A stretch of DNA of 64,000 bases, from assembly GCA_016795385.1 (NCBI GenBank), contig JAEUHI010000014.1, positions 29,039-93,038 on the forward strand, given 5' to 3'. The translations under genes were made by a program, and so were the position numbers. This stretch comes from Verrucomicrobiales bacterium (GTDB taxonomy: Bacteria; Verrucomicrobiota; Verrucomicrobiia; Verrucomicrobiales; DEV007). Below the pieces are notes generated by a model that saw only the letters and a list, made by a program, of their open reading frames with translations, had not been told where the DNA came from and ran no database searches. Shown here piece by piece: positions 52,601 to 60,459 of this stretch; within the stretch, counting starts at the first letter, position 1; every line of letters starts with the position of its first letter.

Positions 52601-54762
52601 GCTCCGCCGGCGATCCATTCGCGGATGACGTGGTAATAACGCGAGTCGTGATCGGTCAGCATGCCGGCTTCGTGGGGCACGGCACCGGTCGCCTTCAGCA
52701 GCATCAGCGAATCATCGGGCGAGGCGAAATTGACGCGGCGGGCGGTGTGGTCGTCGGCGAAACCGCGCACGTCGTAGAGGGGATCGTAGCCGCGGAGGCT
52801 GAGCTTGAAGCCGCCCTTGCCATCCTTCGCGCCGTGGCAGGTGCCCATGTTGCAACCGAGGCGGGTGATGACGGGATTCACGTCCTGCACGAAGTCGAGA
52901 TGCGCGACGGTGGCGGGGGGCGTGAACTTCACCGGAGCGCTCGCGCTTTTGTCGCCGAGGGTCGCGGTGAGGGTGCCCTCGCCTGCGGCGGCGGGCCGCA
53001 GCACGCCGCGATCCGAGACGGTCGCGGCGGGACCATTGACGCTCCATTTTACGAAGCCGGTGACGTCGGCGGTGGTGCCATCGTCGAGCGTGGCGGTGGC
53101 GAGGACCTGGGCATAACGCGCGGCGGAGTCGAAGGAAAGATCAGCCGGAGTCAGGGCGATGGAGGCGACGGTGCGTCCCTCGGGAAGGCTGCCGACGGTC
53201 TCGTGGTGTTTCGCCTTTTTGCGATCGGTCAGGGTCGGATCGGGTTTCACCGCGGGCAAGGTCGCGTCGATCGCGATGGGGGGGAAGGTCTTCCTCTCGG
53301 CGAGGGTCTTGGCATCGAGGAGACGGATGATGCCATCCGCGCCCGAGGCGGCGATGGTCTTGCCATCGGGCGAGAAGGCGACCGCATACATCGCGGTCTT
53401 CGTGTCGAGGCCTTTGATCAGTTCGGCGCCCTTGGTGTAGAATTCCTCGAGGGCGGGCTCGTAGTTCTCGCCGGGGCCGGGGGCGCGGCGCACCGTTTCA
53501 AAGAGCTTCTTCAATTCCGGAGTGATGGTCGCGTCGTACTCCGACTTGTAGAGATGGATCTGGCCGCTGCCGTCGAGGCTGGAGACGGCGGCAAAGGTCT
53601 TGCCATCGGGGGCGAAGGCGGCGTCCCAGATGCGGCCTTTCATCGCGGGATACTTGCGGATGAGGTTCGCGTTGTCGCCGATGACCCGTTTGGTCTCGCG
53701 CTTCGTGCGGTAGATCTGCGGCACGCCGTCGGAACCGCCGACGAGGATGTGGTCCTGGGTCGGGTGGCGGTCGATCGTGTTGATCCCGCCGGCGAGGGCA
53801 CCCGGAGTGATCGAGGTGAGGTTGTCGATGAAACGCTCGGTCGCGGTCTCGGTGAGCTTCGCGGTCATGTCGCGGCCGACGGAGAAAAGGTGATCGCCCT
53901 TCAGCGACCAATCCGTGTCGAGGACCCAGTCGTTGTGGCTGCCCATGAAGAGCACCTGCTCGCCGTTGGCTGCCTTGATCGCGCGGACGGTGTTGTCGGG
54001 CAGGCCGAAGGCGACGAGGTTCCCGTCGGGCGACCAGTTCGCCCCGTAGGCGGTGTCGAAGCCGACGATCTTCGAGAGAATGAGTTCGGTCTTCTCCAAA
54101 TCCCAGACCTGGATTTCTCCCATGCGGCCGGGGAGACCGCCGGCGACCGCGAGCTTTTTGCCATCGGGCGAGAAACGGACCGACTGGATGCGCTCGGAGA
54201 GGCCGACGAGGCGCTTCACCAGGCCCGAGCCGTCGGCCTTGTGGACGAGGACTTCATGGAAGCCCGCGACCGCGAGGAGCGAGCCATCCGGCGAATAGTC
54301 GAGCGAGTTCACCACCGGTGGCACCGCGTAGCGCGGGGGATTCGCCATCGTGTATTCCTGGCGCGCGTTTTCGGGGGTGTCGTCTTTCGCGCCCTGCTCG
54401 ACCCACTTTTTGACGAGGGAGACCTCGTATCCGGTGAGCGGTTCCTCCCTTGGCGGCATTTCGGGACGATCCTCGCCGGGGGCGGCGACGACGAGTTCGA
54501 GGAGGTGGCTTTCGTCGGGTTTGCCGGGGACGATCGCGGCGCCGTTTTCGCCTCCTTTGATGAGGGCGGCGACCTCCGTCATGATGTAATCGGCCTTGGC
54601 TTTCGAAGGCTGGTGGCAGCCCTGGCATTTGGCTTGGAAGACCGGCCGGATGTGCTTGTAATAGCTGACCGTCTCGGGCAGGGCCTCGGTCTTTTCCACG
54701 GCGAAGAGGCCGGGGGAGACGATGGCGGCGGCCAAGGCAAGGAAGGCGTGATGAAAACGCAT
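49618..54762 (-). CDS. Giant cytochrome: PSCyt1 + WD40 + Ig-like + DUF1549 + DUF1553 + beta-sandwich
   Basis: A 1714-aa secreted protein (signal FLALAAAIVSPGLFAVE). Order: PSCyt1 with CQGCH (46-50); a WD40-like propeller (about 145-490, YSPDGSLLAVAGFHEVLV, WSPDGNLVAFGLPDN); a bacterial Ig-like domain (about 525-610); a cytochrome-like segment with CX4CH, CNMGTCH, at about 637; a second Ig-like domain (about 720-800); DUF1549 (about 830-1060) with CNKCHDHP at about 987; DUF1553 (about 1085-1350, YFAASYANRVWGYLLGTG); a helical linker; and a C-terminal beta-sandwich. This is roughly double the normal PSCyt length. The propeller should give a protein- or glycan-docking surface. Coupled with the DUF1501 gene. 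Confidence 0.88.
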   Translation of the reverse strand: MRFHHAFLALAAAIVSPGLFAVEKTEALPETVSYYKHIRPVFQAKCQGCHQPSKAKADYIMTEVAALIKGGENGAAIVPGKPDESHLLELVVAAPGEDRPEMPPREEPLTGYEVSLVKKWVEQGAKDDTPENARQEYTMANPPRYAVPPVVNSLDYSPDGSLLAVAGFHEVLVHKADGSGLVKRLVGLSERIQSVRFSPDGKKLAVAGGLPGRMGEIQVWDLEKTELILSKIVGFDTAYGANWSPDGNLVAFGLPDNTVRAIKAANGEQVLFMGSHNDWVLDTDWSLKGDHLFSVGRDMTAKLTETATERFIDNLTSITPGALAGGINTIDRHPTQDHILVGGSDGVPQIYRTKRETKRVIGDNANLIRKYPAMKGRIWDAAFAPDGKTFAAVSSLDGSGQIHLYKSEYDATITPELKKLFETVRRAPGPGENYEPALEEFYTKGAELIKGLDTKTAMYAVAFSPDGKTIAASGADGIIRLLDAKTLAERKTFPPIAIDATLPAVKPDPTLTDRKKAKHHETVGSLPEGRTVASIALTPADLSFDSAARYAQVLATATLDDGTTADVTGFVKWSVNGPAATVSDRGVLRPAAAGEGTLTATLGDKSASAPVKFTPPATVAHLDFVQDVNPVITRLGCNMGTCHGAKDGKGGFKLSLRGYDPLYDVRGFADDHTARRVNFASPDDSLMLLKATGAVPHEAGMLTDHDSRYYHVIREWIAGGAKLDTKVARVASIELFPKNPVIQNLGGRQQFRVVARYDDGKTRDVTLESYIESGNTEVAEHDEFGLLHTVRRGEAPILARYEGAYAATTLTVMGDREGFTWKAPETWGEIDKLVAAKWERMKLAPSELCTDEEFVRRVHLDLTGLPPTSDRVKSFVADDRPTREKRDALVDELLKTPEYTDHWTNKWSDMLQVNSKFLGDEGAKLFRDWIRKEVEANTPYDDFAYKIITATGSNKDNPAASYYKILREPAELVENTTHLFLATRFNCNKCHDHPFERWTQDQYYETAAWFAQINLARDSKNAPSQNLGGTAVEGAKPLYEVITDKPDGEVKHDRTGQVTAPEFPYEAPLAKVAFTQPDKPTRREQFGAWVVSPDNPYFAASYANRVWGYLLGTGIIEPLDDIRAGNPPTNPQLLDYLSAQFVKSGFDVRALTAEICKSRTYQLSIVANDWNGDDEINFSRAKARRLPAEVLYDAVHFVTGAVPDIPGAGRGVRASQLPDAKLDLKSGFLANLGRPVRESACECERSSELQMSAIMAFLSGPAIADAIGAKDSGLAKLVATQADDRKLVEEIYYRILARAPSAAEIDAALAVMKEIDSDHQVLTAKLAKGEADWIPVKSQREIARYQAISKAATELSAYQPEAAKKKAEAEAAQKTRVAAATKALADFDATLPAKLTEWEKSLTLASFWTRWTPLTPSAATTNPQSGITLAIEPEGAVLASGAPKNVVYTVTIPVKAAATLTGLQLEALPDERLPGYGPGLSANGNFVVSEFAASYVPAGGDAKKPMALKFKDAKTDFIQQGFDVKNSINGQATRDVKGWAAGGNERQPNWARYQFEKPLAIDAKGGTLTLTVHCQYGGGEYPLGKFKVWATNAAEPLEAGLPAGIAAMLQTEPNQRNAEAKAALSSFYQSRSKDRHALAYKLYSEKKPLPADPKLVALEAALKNAELPIKEDPKLLELRQNMEHSTQQAANRRLTAAQDLAWALVNSSSFLFNR

Positions 54763-54879
54763 GATGGGGCAGGGCTGGTGACGGGGGAAGGGAACCCCGC
54801 GGTTTTTCCAATCCGCAAGATTAATGGATCGCCCGCATCTTGGAAATCACGCGTTCGCGGGGCGTAAGACCTTTTGGAA

Positions 54880-55815
54880 TCAACGATCCTCCGGCACGAG
54901 AGAGAGCACCAGCGGCCGGTGGTCGCTCGCCTTGTCCCAGTTTTCCCAATGATGGATGCGGCAGGCGTCGCGGACGATTTCCTTCTCCAGCCCCTCGCTG
55001 ACGAGGGCGTAATCAAAGCGCGAATAGGAGTCGGCGAAGGACCAATGATGGGTCCAGCGGAAGCCATGGGGGTCGGTCAGGCCGAGGGCGGTGAGGTAGC
55101 CGTTGCCACCGAAGCCACCTTGCAGCGTCTTGATCGGCGCCTCGGGGCGGAGGTCGTTGAAGTCGCCCATGACGAGCAGGTTCGCCCCCGGTTCCTCGCC
55201 GAGGATCCCGTCGATGTGCTGGCGGGCGAGGCGGGCCTCGTTCAGCCGCATCAGGGTCTCATCCCCCTCGGGCACTTCGCGCTTCGATTTCAGATGGAGA
55301 ACAATGCAGCGGAGATGGTAGCGGGGGTTGATCGCCACTTTGACATCGAGCACGCCCCGTTGGAAGGCGTGCCGGGTGCCGGCAAGTTCGTAGGTGTAGT
55401 CGTCGCGCGAGTTTCTCGCCACGATGGGGAAACGCGAGAGCAGGGCCACATTCCGATTCCAGCCCGCGGCATCGCGGATCATCTCGGTGTGGGGCAGGTC
55501 GATCCCGTTCGCCTTCAGGCGCTTCTGGAGGTCGGCGAGAAACGTCTCGTCGCCCATCTCACAGACCCCGAGGATGTCGGGGCGGATCGCGGTGAGCCCC
55601 TCGATCACCGCCTTCACTTCGCTCTCGGGTTTCGGGGCATCCGGGACGACCTCGTCGTTGATCCGGCGCTCCATCGCGAGGTAGTTTTTCAGATTGTAAA
55701 AGGCGACCGTCACCGGGGCGGAATCCTCCGCGCGCGCCGACGGGATGGCGAGGAACAGGGCCCAAAAAAAGACCGCCGGGGTTACCACGGCGGCCTTCGC
55801 GAGACTCGGAGACAT
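54880..55815 (-). CDS. Exported endonuclease/exonuclease/phosphatase-family protein
   Basis: A metal-dependent phosphodiesterase of the DNase I fold. From ATG 55815 (MSPSLAKAAVVTPAVFFWAL) it is 311 aa with a signal peptide. The fold's motifs are in place: FYNLKNYLA, DILGVCEMGDETF (metal Glu), NVALLSRFPI, LLVMGDFNDL (metal Asp/Asn) and ASDHRPLVLSL (catalytic Asp-His). The substrate could be nucleic acid, a phospholipid or an inositol phosphate. It starts 25 bp after tatA, probably on the same transcript. Confidence 0.9.
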   Translation of the reverse strand: MSPSLAKAAVVTPAVFFWALFLAIPSARAEDSAPVTVAFYNLKNYLAMERRINDEVVPDAPKPESEVKAVIEGLTAIRPDILGVCEMGDETFLADLQKRLKANGIDLPHTEMIRDAAGWNRNVALLSRFPIVARNSRDDYTYELAGTRHAFQRGVLDVKVAINPRYHLRCIVLHLKSKREVPEGDETLMRLNEARLARQHIDGILGEEPGANLLVMGDFNDLRPEAPIKTLQGGFGGNGYLTALGLTDPHGFRWTHHWSFADSYSRFDYALVSEGLEKEIVRDACRIHHWENWDKASDHRPLVLSLVPEDR

Positions 55816-55840
55816 CGGGGGAATCCGGGTGGGGAGGGGA

Positions 55841-56095
55841 TCAATCCTGCGAGTGCGAGTCGGATGACTTTTTGCGGTCTTCGGAGACGCGATCCCATTC
55901 GCGTTTGCCCTCTTCCTCACCCATCGTGATTTCGCGCTCGAATTCGTGCTTCGCCTTCTTGAACTCACCCATGCCCTTGCCGATGCCGCGTGCCAACTCC
56001 GGAATTTTCTTCGCGCCGAAGAGGAGGAGGACGATCAGGAAGATGACAATCATCTCCTGCATGCCCAAGCCGAACCCAAGGTAAAATCTTTCCAT
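55841..56095 (-). CDS. tatA: Sec-independent translocase subunit TatA
   Basis: The 84-aa protein from ATG 56095 has the single N-terminal helix ([16 protein letters not shown]) directly followed by the TatA/B hinge and amphipathic helix [20 protein letters not shown], then an acidic tail. The FG-x-KK-x-P-E-L pattern favours TatA over TatB. It fits the several Tat-type signals seen in this window (DUF1501 proteins, GDPD). It precedes the exported endonuclease-like gene. Confidence 0.93.
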   Translation of the reverse strand: MERFYLGFGLGMQEMIVIFLIVLLLFGAKKIPELARGIGKGMGEFKKAKHEFEREITMGEEEGKREWDRVSEDRKKSSDSHSQD

Positions 56096-56334
56096 GCGCC
56101 AGCGTAGGTCGGGCCGCGAGACGTTGCAAAAGGTATTTCCCGACTTCTTCGCGTGACGCAATCGCGCGAGGTCGAGCAGGGGAGGAGTCAGGGCCGGAAA
56201 AGTGATAACCCGGCCGACTCGATGGAGCAATTCTTGTGCCTTTTTTCCGCGTCCCGTCCCGCCTGTGGTTGCCGGTGCGTATCCAATGGTTGATTGACTT
56301 TCGCCGTCCTGCTCCTTCAGTGCCCCATCGTGTC

Positions 56335-57351
56335 ATGACCCAGAATCCCGCGACCCTCGACCCCGCGAATGGCAGCGAACTTTCGCCCTTCGCCTTCCTC
56401 CGGCCCGAACTGGACCGGGTGGAATCCCGCATCCGCGAGCAGGCGAACGCCTTTGATCCCGCCGTCGAGCCCTACGTCGCCTACATCCTCAATACCTCGG
56501 GTAAACGCATCCGGCCCGCCTTGGCTTTCCTCGCCGGCGGATCGACCGGCGAGATCACCGACGATCACCACAAGCTCGCCGTCATCCTCGAACTCATCCA
56601 CGTCGCCACCCTCGTGCACGACGACATCATCGACGGAGCCGAGATCCGCCGCCAGGCCCCCACCGCGAATGCCAAATGGGGGAATGCCCTCAGCGTGCTG
56701 CTCGGCGATTGTCTCTTTTCCCACGCCCTCATGCTCTCGACCGAGTTCGACGACACCGTCATCGGGCGAAAGGTGGCCATCGCCGCGAACGAGGTGTGCA
56801 GCGGCGAGATCATCCAGACGCAGCGCCGCTTCGACATGCAGCTCAGCCGGGAGGATTACTTCGACATCATCCGGAAAAAGACCGCCGCTCTCTTCGCCGC
56901 CGCGATGGAACTCGGGGCCCGTCTCAACGGCCAACCCGCGCCCGTCTGCGAGGCGCTCCGCGATTTCGGTCTCCACATCGGCACCGCTTACCAGATCTAC
57001 GACGACTGTGTCGACCTCATCGGTGATGAGCAGGAGTATGGCAAAACCCTCCGCACCGATCTCCACAAGGGCAAACTGACCCTGCCCATCCTGAATCTCC
57101 TCGGTTCCGCCACCGAACGGCAGCGTGAGAAGCTCCACCGGCTCCTCCTCCAGCGCGAACCCATCGACGTCTCCGCCCTCGCCAACATCGCCGATTACGT
57201 CGGCTCGATCGAGGCCGCCCTCGACACCGGCCAAGGGCTCGTCGCCGAGGCCCGCGAGTGCCTCTCCGTCCTCCCCGCGAGCGAGCATCGCGACGCCCTC
57301 CTCGGCATCGCCGGATTCCTCGACATGCTCCTCCAAGGGTGCCGCCAATAA
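56335..57351 (+). CDS. Polyprenyl (octaprenyl/heptaprenyl-type) diphosphate synthase
   Basis: A trans-prenyltransferase extending isoprenyl diphosphates, probably for quinone side chains. The ATG at 56335 (MTQNPATLDPANGSEL) gives 338 aa. The first Asp-rich motif is VHDDIIDGAEIRR and the second YQIYDDCVDLIGDE, with TSGKRIRPALAFLAGG and LRTDLHKGKLTLPIL between and after. Residues before the first Asp motif are small or hydrophobic (LIHVATLVHDD), compatible with a long-chain product. It lies divergent from tatA. Confidence 0.93.
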   Translation: MTQNPATLDPANGSELSPFAFLRPELDRVESRIREQANAFDPAVEPYVAYILNTSGKRIRPALAFLAGGSTGEITDDHHKLAVILELIHVATLVHDDIIDGAEIRRQAPTANAKWGNALSVLLGDCLFSHALMLSTEFDDTVIGRKVAIAANEVCSGEIIQTQRRFDMQLSREDYFDIIRKKTAALFAAAMELGARLNGQPAPVCEALRDFGLHIGTAYQIYDDCVDLIGDEQEYGKTLRTDLHKGKLTLPILNLLGSATERQREKLHRLLLQREPIDVSALANIADYVGSIEAALDTGQGLVAEARECLSVLPASEHRDALLGIAGFLDMLLQGCRQ

Positions 57352-57429
57352 GAGCCGGTGGTGAGACCCGCGCGACTCCCTCAAAAACGTCCAAGTCGCT
57401 GAGAATAAATTACGCGGCCCATTGACAAT

Positions 57430-57444
57430 TGGCATGGAAGTTGC
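57430..57444 (+). promoter_or_regulatory. Sigma-54 (-24/-12) promoter of the glutamine synthetase gene
   Basis: TGGCATGGAAGTTGC matches TGGCACG-N4-TTGC with only C to T at one position; the flanking T on each side also fits. The predicted start is near 57456, 90 bp before the ATG. Sigma-54 control is classic for glutamine synthetase genes. Confidence 0.82.
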
Positions 57445-57545
57445 TTTCCTAGCGCGCGGTTACTCAACCCGAAGTTGATGCTGTAAGCGCAGGATGCCAA
57501 GGCAATTTCAAGGCTTCGAATCCCAAAAAACAAAACGACAATAAC

Positions 57546-58565
57546 ATGGCAAAAATCAAACTCGAATACATCTGGCTGGACGGATACGAGCCGACCCCGA
57601 ACCTTCGTGGCAAGACCAAAATGGTGGATGGCGATCCCGCCTCCTTCACCCTCGCGGATTGCCCGATGTGGGGATTTGACGGCAGCTCCACCCGCCAGGC
57701 CGAGGGACGCAGCTCCGACTGTATGTTGAAGCCCGTCGCCCTCTATCCCGATGCGACCCGTCAGAATGGCTTCATCGTCCTCGCCGAAGTCATGATGCCC
57801 GATGGTGTGACGCCGCACCCGACCAATTACCGTGCCACCATCCCCGAGGATCCGGGTCTCTGGATCGGTCTCGAGCAGGAGTATTTCCTTTTCCAGGACG
57901 GCCGTCCCCTCGGCTGGCCTGATTCCGGCTACCCCGATCCCCAGGGCGAATACTACTGCGGCGTCGGCTCCAAGGCCGTGGGTGATCTTGCCCGTTCCAT
58001 CGTCGAAGAGCACCTCGACGTCTGCATCGCCGCCGGCATCAACCACGAAGGCATCAACGCCGAGGTGGCCAAGGGTCAGTGGGAATTCCAGATCTTCGGC
58101 AAGGGTGCCTGCACCGCCGCCGACCAGATCTGGGTCGCCCGCTACCTCCTCATGCGCATCTGCGAGAAATACGGTGTCGATGTCGAGCTTCACTGCAAAC
58201 CCTTCCAGGGCGACTGGAACGGTTCCGGCATGCACTGCAACTTCTCCACCGACTACATGCGCAGCACGGGTGGCAAGGAATACTTCGAGTCCCTCATGGC
58301 GGCCTTCGAGAAATACCGCGACGAGCACATCGCCGCCTATGGACCGGACAACCACCTCCGCCTCACCGGTCTCCACGAGACCCAGTCGATCGACAAGTTC
58401 AGCTACGGCGTGGCCGACCGCGGTGCTTCCATCCGCATTCCCCACTCCTTCGTGAACAACGGTTACAAAGGCTACCTCGAAGACCGTCGTCCGAATTCCC
58501 AGGCCGATCCCTATCAGATCGTCGCGCGCGTCTCCAAGACCATCGCGACCGTTCCGACTCCCTGA
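57546..58565 (+). CDS. Glutamine synthetase, type II (eukaryotic-like)
   Basis: ATP-dependent amidation of glutamate with ammonia. At 339 aa it is the short GSII type, not the 470-aa GSI. The beta-grasp part has EYIWLDGYEPTPNLRGKTK and MWGFDGSSTRQAEG. The catalytic part has PWIGLEQEY-like LWIGLEQEYFLF, GINAEVAKGQWEFQI, HCKPFQGDWNGSGMHCNFST and RGASIRIPHSF. It is preceded by a near-perfect sigma-54 promoter and followed by a perfect hairpin terminator, so it is monocistronic. There is no adenylylation loop as in GSI. Confidence 0.95.
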   Translation: MAKIKLEYIWLDGYEPTPNLRGKTKMVDGDPASFTLADCPMWGFDGSSTRQAEGRSSDCMLKPVALYPDATRQNGFIVLAEVMMPDGVTPHPTNYRATIPEDPGLWIGLEQEYFLFQDGRPLGWPDSGYPDPQGEYYCGVGSKAVGDLARSIVEEHLDVCIAAGINHEGINAEVAKGQWEFQIFGKGACTAADQIWVARYLLMRICEKYGVDVELHCKPFQGDWNGSGMHCNFSTDYMRSTGGKEYFESLMAAFEKYRDEHIAAYGPDNHLRLTGLHETQSIDKFSYGVADRGASIRIPHSFVNNGYKGYLEDRRPNSQADPYQIVARVSKTIATVPTP

Positions 58566-58597
58566 TCGAGTCCAGACGCAGCCCTGTTCCCTCTCGA

Positions 58598-58627
58598 AAC
58601 GCCGCGGTCACCGACCGCGGCGTTTTT
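58598..58627 (+). terminator. Intrinsic terminator after glutamine synthetase
   Basis: A perfect 12-bp stem (58598-58609 with 58613-58624, loop ACC) is followed by T residues (58623-58627). It lies 33 bp after the stop and 6 bp before the stop of the convergent gene, so it may serve both. Confidence 0.85.
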
Positions 58628-58632
58628 CGTGT

Positions 58633-59124
58633 TCACTCCGGATTCCGGGTTTCCGCAAGGCTGACGATCGCCGGATCGAGCACGAGATGGCGACGTTTGG
58701 CGCGTTTCAGGAGGGACTTCGCCGCCGCCGCGTCCTTGAAGACCGCCGCCTCCAGCCAGATCGCTTTTTCATAGGCCTCCGCTTCGTCCGGGTAATGTTT
58801 GAGGATCTGCCGGTATTCCGCGAGCGCTTCCTCATAGCGGGCTTCGTCGAGGTAATGGGCCGGCAGTTTCAGGTTCAACACCGGCTTCTCGATCGGGCCA
58901 CCAGGGAAAAAGATCGCGTCGATGAACGCCATGAACGGGCGCGTCACCACGTAGAAGATCGGCTTCCACATCATCACGACTCCGGCGAAAAAGCAGAAGA
59001 TCCCGATCAGCAGCGCGACCGGATCGATCGGATCCTGCACCTTCACCCCCCAATGATAGGCGAGACCCAGCAGCCCGATGCCCGCCAGCCATCTCGTCAG
59101 GTTGAAGACTCCGTCCCACATCAT
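58633..59124 (-). CDS. Membrane-anchored TPR-like protein
   Basis: A 163-aa protein from ATG 59124 (MMWDGVFNLTRWLAGIGLLG), or from the next codon. It has two N-terminal helices (WLAGIGLLGLAYHWGV and VALLIGIFCFFAGVVMMW), then a soluble C-terminal part with a TPR-like repeat: LPAHYLDEARYEEALAEYRQ, HYPDEAEAYEKAIWLEAAVF. It ends LDPAIVSLAETRNPE. Probably a small adaptor at the inner membrane; partner unknown. Convergent with the glutamine synthetase gene. Confidence 0.7.
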   Translation of the reverse strand: MMWDGVFNLTRWLAGIGLLGLAYHWGVKVQDPIDPVALLIGIFCFFAGVVMMWKPIFYVVTRPFMAFIDAIFFPGGPIEKPVLNLKLPAHYLDEARYEEALAEYRQILKHYPDEAEAYEKAIWLEAAVFKDAAAAKSLLKRAKRRHLVLDPAIVSLAETRNPE

Positions 59125-59315
59125 CCGCTGATAGTCACCCGGCGGACCAGCGGGTGTCAAGCGGGGAGGGGGAGGCCTTGGGGGTTGTATGGCATCGTCA
59201 TTGCAAAGGACTTTGGCGTCGGTTTTTTCCGGGAATCCTGCTGCCGTTTCCTCTCCCTTCTTCCCGCCAAACTCCAAGCTTCCCACGTTCCGGAATCGGG
59301 GGCAGAATCCTCGCC

Positions 59316-60431
59316 ATGACTTCCCGCCCGATTCTCTTGCTGGCCGCCCTTTGCTTGACCACCTCCGCTTCCCGGACGATGGGAGAGGAGATGCGGGTTT
59401 ACATCGGCACTTACACGAAGGAGGGGGGATCCAAAGGGATTTACGCGGCGGACTTCGATGGGGCGACGGGCCGATTGGAAGAGCCGAAGCTCGTCGCCGA
59501 AGTGGCGAGCCCGTCATTCCTGACCCTTGCCTCATCCGGAAAGACGCTTTACGCGGTGTCGGAGAACCGGGACCGGGTCACGGCTTACCGGGTGGAGGCG
59601 GATGGGACTCTTGCCAAGCTGAACGATCAGAGCAGCGCCGGCGGCGGTCCCTGCTACGTGGCCCTGACTCCCGACGGGAAGACGCTCGCCCTCGCCAACT
59701 ACGGTGGTGGCAGCATCGCGAGTTACCGGGTGCAGGAGGATGGCTCGCTCTCCGCACCCGTGACGACGATCCAGCACGTCGGGAGCAGCGTCGATCCGAA
59801 GCGCCAAAAAGGGCCGCATGCCCACTCGATCAATTTTTCCCTCGACGGCCGTTTTGCTTATGCTGCCGACCTCGGTACCGACCGGGTCTACGTCTACGCG
59901 GTCGATCCGGGGACAAGCGCGTTGAAGACGGCGGGCGAAACGGTGATCGAGCCTGGCTCGGGACCGCGCCATTTCGCTTTCCGACCAGACGGCAAGTTCG
60001 CATATCTGATCAACGAAATGTCGCTGATGATGAAGGCATTCCGCGTGGAAGCGGCGACGGGTGCCTTGACGGAGATCCAGTCGCTGAGCACGCTGCCCGC
60101 CGGCACCGCCCCCCAGGGCTCCACCGCCGAGGTCGTGGCCCATCCTTCGGGCAAGTTTCTCTACGGATCGAACCGTGGTCACGACAGCATCGTGGTCTAC
60201 ATGATCGACGAAGCGACCGGCAAACTCACCTACGTCGAGAACGAACCGATCCGGGGCAAAACGCCACGGAACTTTGTGGTCTCGCCCGATGGCAAATGGC
60301 TCCTCGCGGCGGGTCAGGCCTCGGATACGGTGACAGTCTTTGCGATCGACGCGGCAACGGGAGCGCTCAATTACGCCGACTCGCGGATCGAGGTCTCCAG
60401 CCCGGTCTGTCTCCGCTTTCTGAAAAAGTGA
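59316..60431 (+). CDS. Lactonase family protein (6-phosphogluconolactonase-type propeller), exported
   Basis: From ATG 59316 (MTSRPILLLAALCLTTSA, signal peptide) a 371-aa seven-bladed propeller of the YbhE/Pgl lactonase family. Motifs: VYIGTYTKEGGSKGIYAADF, LASSGKTLYAVSEN, GGGPCYVALTPDGKTLALAN, KGPHAHSINFSLDGRFAYAA, GSGPRHFAFRPDGKFAYLIN and TPRNFVVSPDGKWLLAAGQ. The signal peptide argues for an extracytoplasmic sugar lactone rather than the pentose-phosphate pathway. The M81 gene follows after 28 bp, likely as an operon. Confidence 0.9.
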   Translation: MTSRPILLLAALCLTTSASRTMGEEMRVYIGTYTKEGGSKGIYAADFDGATGRLEEPKLVAEVASPSFLTLASSGKTLYAVSENRDRVTAYRVEADGTLAKLNDQSSAGGGPCYVALTPDGKTLALANYGGGSIASYRVQEDGSLSAPVTTIQHVGSSVDPKRQKGPHAHSINFSLDGRFAYAADLGTDRVYVYAVDPGTSALKTAGETVIEPGSGPRHFAFRPDGKFAYLINEMSLMMKAFRVEAATGALTEIQSLSTLPAGTAPQGSTAEVVAHPSGKFLYGSNRGHDSIVVYMIDEATGKLTYVENEPIRGKTPRNFVVSPDGKWLLAAGQASDTVTVFAIDAATGALNYADSRIEVSSPVCLRFLKK

Positions 60432-60459
60432 CGACGCTCCATCGATTGACCCTTCCGTC

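Noticed and set aside
48085..54762. A recent duplication of the 19510-23998 cytochrome/DUF1501 pair.
   Set aside because: Domain order, length and motif details differ throughout; only family-level similarity remains.
51175..54867. A 1230-codon open frame on the plus strand (and similar long antisense frames at 1180-3843, 9704-11692, 19621-21963 and 25767-27695).
   Set aside because: They lie exactly opposite well-supported genes, have low-complexity Gly/Asp/Val/His/Arg composition and no domains. They are artefacts of high GC and codon bias.
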